A DNA stretch of 64,000 nt from contig JAODTK010003444.1 in assembly GCA_026419785.1 (NCBI GenBank), positions 1 to 64,000 of the forward strand. Reading direction: 5' to 3'. A program made the translations under genes and the position numbers. The notes under the pieces are model-generated. The model had not been told where the DNA came from and did no database searches. It worked only from the letters and a program-made list of their open reading frames with translations. This DNA is from Sclerodactyla briareus (taxonomy: Eukaryota; Echinodermata; Holothuroidea; Dendrochirotida; Sclerodactylidae). Shown here piece by piece: positions 61,601-64,000 of this stretch; positions within the stretch are counted from its first letter, which is position 1, and every line of letters begins with the position of its first letter.

Positions 61601-64000
61601 CGATTCGCCATAGTACAAATGGATACATATACCACACAGATTAACAAACCGCCTGTCCGCAATATGTGTGTCGCCCTAACAAAACGACGTGAAAATCTGG
61701 ATACTAGACTCCGATATTGACTCTTGACAGCCTCCAAAAGAGATAAGGCAGTTCAGTCCATTCACTTTGAACACAAAACAAAGTCACTATAAGTCCTCAC
61801 ACACACTTTTGGTGATTTTCAACATAACAGAGCCTCATGCACTATGAATGAATGCAACCACCAATGACTTCACTAACTCAGTCCACCTTGGGTGGAGAAG
61901 ATACTGGTATCTGAGGCAGATACATATATTTGGCAGACACACAGATGACCCTATCTGACACAGCTGTCAATCCAACTGTTGGTCCTTGATAAACAGATAC
62001 ACGTCTGCAAAAGACATACATACAGACACACTGACAACTCTACCTGACAGAGCCTGTCGATTACTTTGGCGGATACTAATCTGACGTTGGCTGAAGCCAG
62101 AGCCACGGCTGTGTCGGCCATGACCTCAACTTTGGGCTGACCACCCCCTGTGACGCTGGTCTGTAGAAATTGAATAAGAAAGAGATCATTCCACAAAAAT
62201 TGTCCCACCAGGTTTTTTTTCCATACATAGTTCTTCCAGCATTTAGAAGGCAATCTGTAGAAAATGAGTTGACTGTAGGTATCTGGACCTGGTAGTCCAC
62301 AAACATTCACTGGACGCATCATGCCAACATTGAGAGTCGGAAGCTGGGTTACTGTTGGGGCCTGGATTGATAGAAACTCCCCATTTCATGTTTAAACTCA
62401 TTTAGGGTTTTACTGTTAACAACCTGGGATGGTAAACAATTCCAATCGCGTATGGTATGTCCTCTTGTAACACATTCGTTCCAAGTAACATAATTCAAGA
62501 GAGGTATGTCGACAGGATGGTTCACCATTTGATACAACGTTGTGACACAGTTTGCCCTTCTTTTTATTTCAGGCGGCTCCCAGCCGACTTATTTGAAGAT
62601 TCTAGTAACAGTTCCTGGTTCTCTACAGTATTCTGACTTGCAAAATTCAGCAGCTCGCTGATGTATATTAGTTAGAGCATTAACTTTCTTTCGATGGTAG
62701 GGATCCCATGATGTAGAGGCGTAATGAAGCATTGGTTTTACTAGAGTACTGTAGGCCGTAGTTTGAACTTTCTGATTACAGTTCCAAAGATTTCTATGAA
62801 TGACACGAAGGTAAAGGTTTACAACAAAATCAGGTCTTATTCTCAAACCACTACCATAACACAGTGATTTTAAACTAATGGTCTAGACCAAGATCTGACC
62901 AAGATTTTATGTTGCTCCGGTATCATATATATCAATAGAAAATGATTTGATACTGCACCTTAACAATGAAGACCAAAGTGGGGTGGTGGTCCCACGTATT
63001 TGTCTGTCAACGATTTGAGATATTAAAATGCATCCACCATTCACCTCAATCTACCCTAACCTATCCCTTCCTATGAAGAGAACCAAGTAAAAACAAAAAT
63101 GGATGTAAAAAAATGACCATGTGCAACTATAGCATTATCTAGTTATGATATACATCAGTGGTTTACTTGATGAAGCTATCAAGCACACAGTCAATGAGGT
63201 CTTCCACCTGTCCAATGGTCCCCCATTAATTTTAGGCCTGGTGGCAGGGTACAGCTGTCACCTCATCGATGGTCATTGATATCAACTTGTCCAAGACCAC
63301 TGTCAACCCAAACCTCTTGCTCTCGTCAGCTCTTTTGCTGAACCTGCATAACAAACCAGAAAGGAACTTGTGACCTCAAAGTAAATTTGTATTATAAAAT
63401 TTGCGGCACACTGTGACTGTTTGGATCACTTTATTTGCATTTTTTTGTTTGGGTGGGGGTGGTGGGGGCTTGCTGAGCAGGGGAATCGAATCCATGCAAG
63501 GCCCGGATACTGACACATTTTTGCTCAGCTGCGAGTTCGTTCACGGGGTGCATTGGAATTAGGCCACGCCACTTTGGGCACACCTTAATGTAGAGGCAGG
63601 GGGTTATCACACACAGATGACATCATCAAATCATGCCTAGTTCTCATTTTCTCTCTGCTCCAGTCTCTGTGCAAAGCGCCCAGAAAGAAGACAGTAGGTA
63701 GCATTTTTTAGTCTTTCGCATGGCCCGACCAGGATTCTAAATGCTGACTTCCGTGGGGGTAAGCCAATTTCCTACCGACTGAGTAGTTAAGCCTGATTGA
63801 CAAACACGGTAATGTGATAGTAGTAATTAATGATCAAGATGTAGAATCTTTCCATATAGTTGGTGCACATGAATACCAATATGAAGGTCACCATTGTCAC
63901 CAATACTAGTCAGCCCACTTACCTGGCCAGGTTTCTCAGCCACGGTGTCATGTACTCTAGGCACAGATGCTTGAGCTCGATGCTGATCTTGCTGAAGCCT
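38463..64000 (-). CDS. NF1: Neurofibromin (NF1) gene, C-terminal part, 14 exons placed, 5' end beyond window
   Basis: Neurofibromin is a large cytoplasmic Ras GTPase-activating protein. This window carries only the region after the GAP and Sec14-PH domains, which is the C-terminal HEAT/ARM-like helical part. Fourteen minus-strand blocks translate to segments collinear with vertebrate neurofibromin, in order, from [15 protein letters not shown] (right edge) to [11 protein letters not shown] and [11 protein letters not shown] (left end). Nearly all are bounded by AG acceptors and GT donors. Introns run from about 0.5 to 7 kb and hold LINE, SINE and satellite DNA. Two expected stretches are not found: the part after [12 protein letters not shown] up to SPEKV, and the part after the [13 protein letters not shown] exon up to DSKN. 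Several exons need one-base shifts to stay in frame. This could be sequence error or a decaying copy. Identity is seen directly; intactness is not established. Confidence 0.95.
39365..39500 (-). CDS. NF1: NF1 exon
   Basis: The acceptor is CTTACAG and the donor GTAAGT. It reads [16 protein letters not shown], then [19 protein letters not shown] plus one base, in line with human VVHNLLDSKINTLLSLC and ESPPQYQTSYLQS. The frame is intact. The expected preceding part (human ATLVKYTTDEFDQRI region) was not found in the 6.8 kb between this exon and 46301, which is largely satellite and LINE sequence. Confidence 0.9.
39600..40190 (+). mobile_element. LINE relic, 3' end, inside an NF1 intron
   Basis: A plus-strand 110-codon frame (39607-39939) includes [20 protein letters not shown] and [19 protein letters not shown], resembling the 'R...F..R....WN.LP......S...FK..L' ending of LINE reverse transcriptases. 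The element ends near TTGAATTGAATTGAATTGAG at 40171-40190, a short simple-repeat tail. It lies antisense to NF1. Confidence 0.65.
40790..41105 (+). mobile_element. LINE relic, 3' terminal piece with ATT tail
   Basis: Reads [20 protein letters not shown] (the 'AF...AP.LWN.LP..LR.A' block at the end of CR1/L2-type proteins), followed by a 3' UTR ending GGTGCTATATAAATG and a TTATTACTATTATTATTATC tail. Confidence 0.82.
41335..42035. repeat. CTAGCCGG short-unit satellite, left block
   Basis: Alternating 12- and 15-base units built on TCTACTAGCCGG and TCTATACTAGCCGG. Very regular until about 41930, then increasingly ragged. The unit contains the palindromes CTAG and CCGG. It lies in the NF1 intron between the exons at 46301 and 39365. 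Confidence 0.95.
42036..42650. other. ~600-bp non-repeat insertion inside the CTAGCCGG array
   Basis: Begins after a T-run, is purine-rich on the plus strand, and is flanked on both sides by the same satellite. The minus strand is open for 174 codons (41931-42455), but the product is compositionally biased, begins within satellite, and resembles nothing I know. It may be an insertion into the array or an assembly join. Confidence 0.6.
42651..43185. repeat. CTAGCCGG short-unit satellite, right degenerate block
   Basis: Same units as the left block but with frequent single-base indels and substitutions (for example TACTAGCTGGTC variants). Confidence 0.9.
43186..45004. other. NF1 intron sequence, nothing recognised
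   Basis: Non-repetitive AT-rich sequence between the CTAGCCGG satellite and the 60-bp array. The NF1 segment expected after the exon at 46301 was looked for here and not found. Confidence 0.5.
45005..46325 (-). repeat. ~60-bp minisatellite, ~22 copies, each containing an NF1 exon end and donor
   Basis: Head-to-tail units of 57-60 bases. Near 46300 the copies are almost identical; toward 45005 they become ragged with many indels. On the NF1 sense strand each unit reads exon end (ATACAAGTACTGCTGCTCAC), then TTATG, then donor GTAAGTGG, then a short intron piece containing CTGATTAG. The unit at the right end is the real exon-intron boundary. Because 60 is a multiple of three, the plus strand shows an accidental 20-residue repeating open frame (46083-46280), which I do not regard as a gene. 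Confidence 0.95.
46301..46534 (-). CDS. NF1: NF1 exon; its donor end founds a minisatellite
   Basis: The acceptor is CCCTACCAG. The first half reads [16 protein letters not shown], then [16 protein letters not shown]. After a one-base shift it reads [20 protein letters not shown] and ends [23 protein letters not shown] at donor GTAAGTGG. It matches human RKVSVSESNVLLDEEVLTDPKIQALLLTV. The final ~33 bases, the donor and the next ~27 intron bases are the first unit of the ~60-bp array at 45005-46325. The innermost copy reads GTATG at its end where others read GTTATG or GTAATG. Confidence 0.93.
47040..47125. repeat. Short tandem repeat of GGGTGGAAAA units
   Basis: Three to four 18-19-base units of AAAATTAGAAATGGGTGG. 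Lies in an NF1 intron. Confidence 0.8.
47600..47932 (-). CDS. NF1: NF1 exon with serine-rich linker, one frameshift
   Basis: The acceptor is CTGTTTAG and the donor GTATGT. The first half reads [10 protein letters not shown], then [19 protein letters not shown], then [16 protein letters not shown], matching human [28 protein letters not shown]. The second half is a variable low-complexity linker. The original frame runs to a stop, but one frame over an open stretch [14 protein letters not shown] ends YKSLDLSQ exactly at the donor, like human KSMSLDMGQPSQ. A one-base indel near HHAQPG is the simplest explanation. Confidence 0.93.
48095..48305 (-). mobile_element. tRNA-derived SINE
   Basis: The minus strand begins with a box-A-like stretch, TATCTCAGTCGGTAGACTTC, followed by ACTGTTGATCGGATCCC. 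The body then reads GTGTCCTTGGGCAA and CCACCGAGGTGCTAAATGGG, the arrangement of widespread animal tRNA-derived SINEs. It lies in the NF1 intron right of the 47600-47932 exon. The 3' end is approximate. Confidence 0.6.
50670..50757 (-). CDS. NF1: NF1 exon
   Basis: Acceptor CTCTGACAG, donor GTGAGT. It reads [20 protein letters not shown], then LEIVSKHRN, matching human GYRHPSPAIVARTVRILHTLLTLVNKHRN. The 88 bases are in frame with both neighbours (two bases carried in, two carried out). Confidence 0.94.
51125..51870 (+). mobile_element. LINE relic, reverse transcriptase C-terminal part
   Basis: Plus-strand frames read [35 protein letters not shown], then (next frame) [20 protein letters not shown] and [17 protein letters not shown], and later [11 protein letters not shown]. 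This is the Jockey/CR1-type sequence after the YxDD core. It is frame-broken at about 51360 and again near 51600. Confidence 0.9.
52234..52363 (-). CDS. NF1: NF1 exon
   Basis: Acceptor ACCAG, donor GTGGGT. It reads [18 protein letters not shown], then [19 protein letters not shown], and ends GHLLK plus one base, matching human [22 protein letters not shown] and onwards. The frame is intact over 130 bases. The exon that should precede it (human segment around HKALFWVAVAVLQLDE) is not recognisable between this exon and 55.7 kb. Confidence 0.95.
52575..53300 (-). mobile_element. LINE relic, 3' end with ATT microsatellite tail
   Basis: The minus strand reads [20 protein letters not shown] and [11 protein letters not shown], the family signature 'LDYCNSLLYG....L.KLQ..QN.AARLIT'. 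Further on, [13 protein letters not shown] appears. The 3' tail is the (TAA)n run at 52580-52620 on the plus strand, that is (ATT)n on the element strand. Same transcriptional direction as NF1. Confidence 0.9.
53301..55689. other. NF1 intron sequence, possible unassigned transposon
   Basis: Holds the X-boxes, a (GT)n run at about 53668-53690 and AT-rich text. Frames at 54474-54803 (minus) and 54490-54939 (plus) are longer than usual but match no family I can name. The NF1 exon for the human HKALFWVAVAVLQLDE segment should lie in this interval or in the LINE-rich part to its left, but is not visible. Confidence 0.45.
53520..53548. promoter_or_regulatory. Two adjacent X-box (RFX) palindromes
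   Basis: GTTGCCATAGCAAC at 53520-53533 and GTTGCTATGGTAAC at 53535-53548 each fit the RFX X-box form GTTRCC-AT-RGYAAC and are nearly inverted copies of one another. They sit in the NF1 intron just right of a LINE relic. They could be regulatory or part of an unrecognised transposon. Confidence 0.5.
55690..56195 (-). repeat. Tandem ~185-bp units (3 copies) made of NF1 exon 3' half, donor and proximal intron
   Basis: Unit 1 includes the true exon end at 56066 (reads [18 protein letters not shown] before GTGAGTAAA). Unit 2 at about 55870-56000 repeats it with changes ([18 protein letters not shown] before GTGAGTAGA). Unit 3 at about 55690-55815 is decayed (LVES survives, then a frame break) but still ends near GCGAGTAAAT. 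Each unit also repeats the intron sequence with poly-G (poly-C on the plus strand) and the AGGCCTG segment. Units 2 and 3 lack an obvious acceptor in front of the exon-like part. Confidence 0.88.
56066..56281 (-). CDS. NF1: NF1 exon whose 3' half is tandemly duplicated downstream
   Basis: The acceptor is CCATTTCAG and the donor GTGAGT. It begins FAFQHNP, continues [14 protein letters not shown], and ends [13 protein letters not shown], matching human FAFQYNPSLQPRA through VIALTKLQPLLNK in one exon. One shift lies near MQPG and one in the G-run before TQLVES. The GTGAGG at 56190-56195 looks like a donor, but the reading continues through it in good agreement with the family, so I keep one exon. 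The last ~125 bases plus the donor recur twice downstream (see the repeat at 55690-56195). Confidence 0.9.
56826..56905 (+). mobile_element. tRNA-like SINE head
   Basis: Box-A-like AATGGTAGAGTGGTATCAAG and, about 45 bases on, box-B-like AGTTTGAATTCCTGG at the spacing of a tRNA gene. The stems do not pair well enough for a functional tRNA. It lies in the NF1 intron between the exons ending at 57529 and 56281. Confidence 0.45.
57529..57601 (-). CDS. NF1: NF1 exon, 3' boundary uncertain
   Basis: After acceptor TGTCCACAG it reads [18 protein letters not shown], matching human ACMRDIPTCKWLDQWTEL directly after LEIME. The donor is unclear. The family exon should end two bases into an arginine codon, but the candidates here (GTAACT after 57529, or GTATCC a few bases upstream) give another phase unless one base is missing. 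The chosen end is the better-scoring donor by eye. Confidence 0.85.
58104..58302 (-). CDS. NF1: NF1 exon
   Basis: Contains [18 protein letters not shown], then [15 protein letters not shown], and ends [13 protein letters not shown] before donor GTCAGT. This corresponds to the human exon with [22 protein letters not shown]. Two acceptors six bases apart are possible (58296 or 58302). With the outer one the first ~10 codons need one extra A in an A-run to join the frame of the previous exon. Confidence 0.94.
59182..59322 (-). CDS. NF1: NF1 exon
   Basis: The acceptor is CCCCATAG and the donor GTAGGT. It reads [22 protein letters not shown] (first codon shared with the previous exon), then [18 protein letters not shown], one of the most conserved stretches of the neurofibromin C-terminal region. 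It ends in FS plus one base. No internal shift is seen. Confidence 0.95.
60195..60310 (-). CDS. NF1: NF1 exon, one base short
   Basis: The acceptor is CATTGCAG and the donor GTGAGT. Translation starts KLNKTCLSP, then continues one frame over as [18 protein letters not shown], matching the neurofibromin segment around [12 protein letters not shown]. The exon is 116 bases where 117 are needed; the missing base falls in the run of C after CTGTCT. The last codons read CLM, and the join to the following exon also needs a G, perhaps lost from the GGG at the donor. Confidence 0.92.
62044..62160 (-). CDS. NF1: NF1 exon, intact 39 codons
   Basis: A clean exon with acceptor TTCTACAG, donor GTAGAG, 117 bases and no shift. 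It begins [10 protein letters not shown] and contains [18 protein letters not shown], very close to the human motif around [13 protein letters not shown], and ends RLCQ. It starts and ends in phase 0. This is the best-preserved exon of the set and anchors the identification. Confidence 0.96.
62345..62870 (-). mobile_element. LINE relic, reverse transcriptase C-terminal part, inside an NF1 intron
   Basis: The minus strand reads [59 protein letters not shown]. After a shift it reads [20 protein letters not shown] and TLNEFKHEM. These are the typical LINE blocks 'L..RP.LEYA..VWDP......L...QRRAARF' and 'F....I..WN.LP......S...FK'. Confidence 0.87.
63166..63343 (-). CDS. NF1: NF1 exon with apparent frameshift
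   Basis: After a TATGCAG acceptor the exon reads [13 protein letters not shown], then [11 protein letters not shown], and later [14 protein letters not shown], matching the neurofibromin segment that follows the previous exon. Between the halves, the bases after CHQA contain extra T and AA residues relative to the family pattern K-I-W-G. They create a stop codon and then restore the frame. The donor reads AAG/TAAAC, one G short of AAG/GTAAAC. Both look like small indels rather than real divergence. Phase is consistent with the neighbouring exons once these are allowed for. Confidence 0.88.
63735..63805 (-). mobile_element. tRNA-like SINE head or tRNA pseudogene
   Basis: The minus strand reads CTACTCAGTCGGTAGGAAAT with TTGGCTTACCCCC, then a TTTAGAATCCTGG box-B-like segment. 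D-arm and T-arm positions fit a tRNA outline but the anticodon stem and acceptor do not. Confidence 0.4.
63923..64000 (-). CDS. NF1: NF1 exon, truncated by the window edge
   Basis: The minus strand reads [15 protein letters not shown], almost identical to vertebrate neurofibromin just after the Sec14-PH module. The exon ends in AG followed by a perfect donor, GTAAGT (plus-strand acttac at 63917-63922), leaving a split arginine codon completed by the next exon. The acceptor lies beyond position 64000. Frame is open throughout the visible 78 bases. Confidence 0.95.

Overview
This is a window of eukaryotic nuclear DNA from an animal, most likely a marine invertebrate and plausibly a deuterostome. 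The evidence is a spliced, intron-rich gene whose exon translations closely follow the C-terminal part of vertebrate neurofibromin, several animal-type non-LTR (LINE) retrotransposon relics, a DIRS-type tyrosine-recombinase retrotransposon, tRNA-derived SINE heads, and many micro- and minisatellites. I cannot name the species from sequence alone.

Layout. 1-18.8 kb: no host gene recognised. It holds AT-rich filler, a GATA microsatellite, dispersed short repeats, three LINE relics (4.4-5.2, 10.9-11.6 and 11.6-13.6 kb), one unassigned coding-like stretch (15.7-17.0 kb, minus strand) and a 54-bp minisatellite (17.3-18.0 kb). 18.86-31.05 kb: a ~6.1-kb segment present twice in tandem, each copy holding its own 47-bp minisatellite and poly-C tract. 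30.9-36.7 kb: a GC-rich, frame-broken DIRS retrotransposon on the minus strand (order in its own sense: gag-like, reverse transcriptase, RNase H, tyrosine recombinase). The second duplicate ends inside its 3' terminus. 36.7-38.4 kb: repeat-like filler. 38.46-64.0 kb: the 3' part of an NF1 (neurofibromin) gene on the minus strand, running off the right edge. Fourteen exons are placed by protein similarity plus splice sites, with LINEs, SINEs and satellites in its introns.

The most unusual structure is in NF1. At two separate exons the exon's 3' end, its 5' splice donor and the adjoining intron have been tandemly duplicated. One case is a ~60-bp minisatellite of about 22 copies (45.0-46.3 kb). 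The other is a ~185-bp unit in three copies (55.69-56.19 kb). Each well-preserved unit carries a copy of the donor. Many NF1 exons also contain single-base frameshifts. Indels are likewise common between repeat copies, so sequencing or assembly error is a serious alternative to pseudogenisation. Two expected stretches of the protein are not found.
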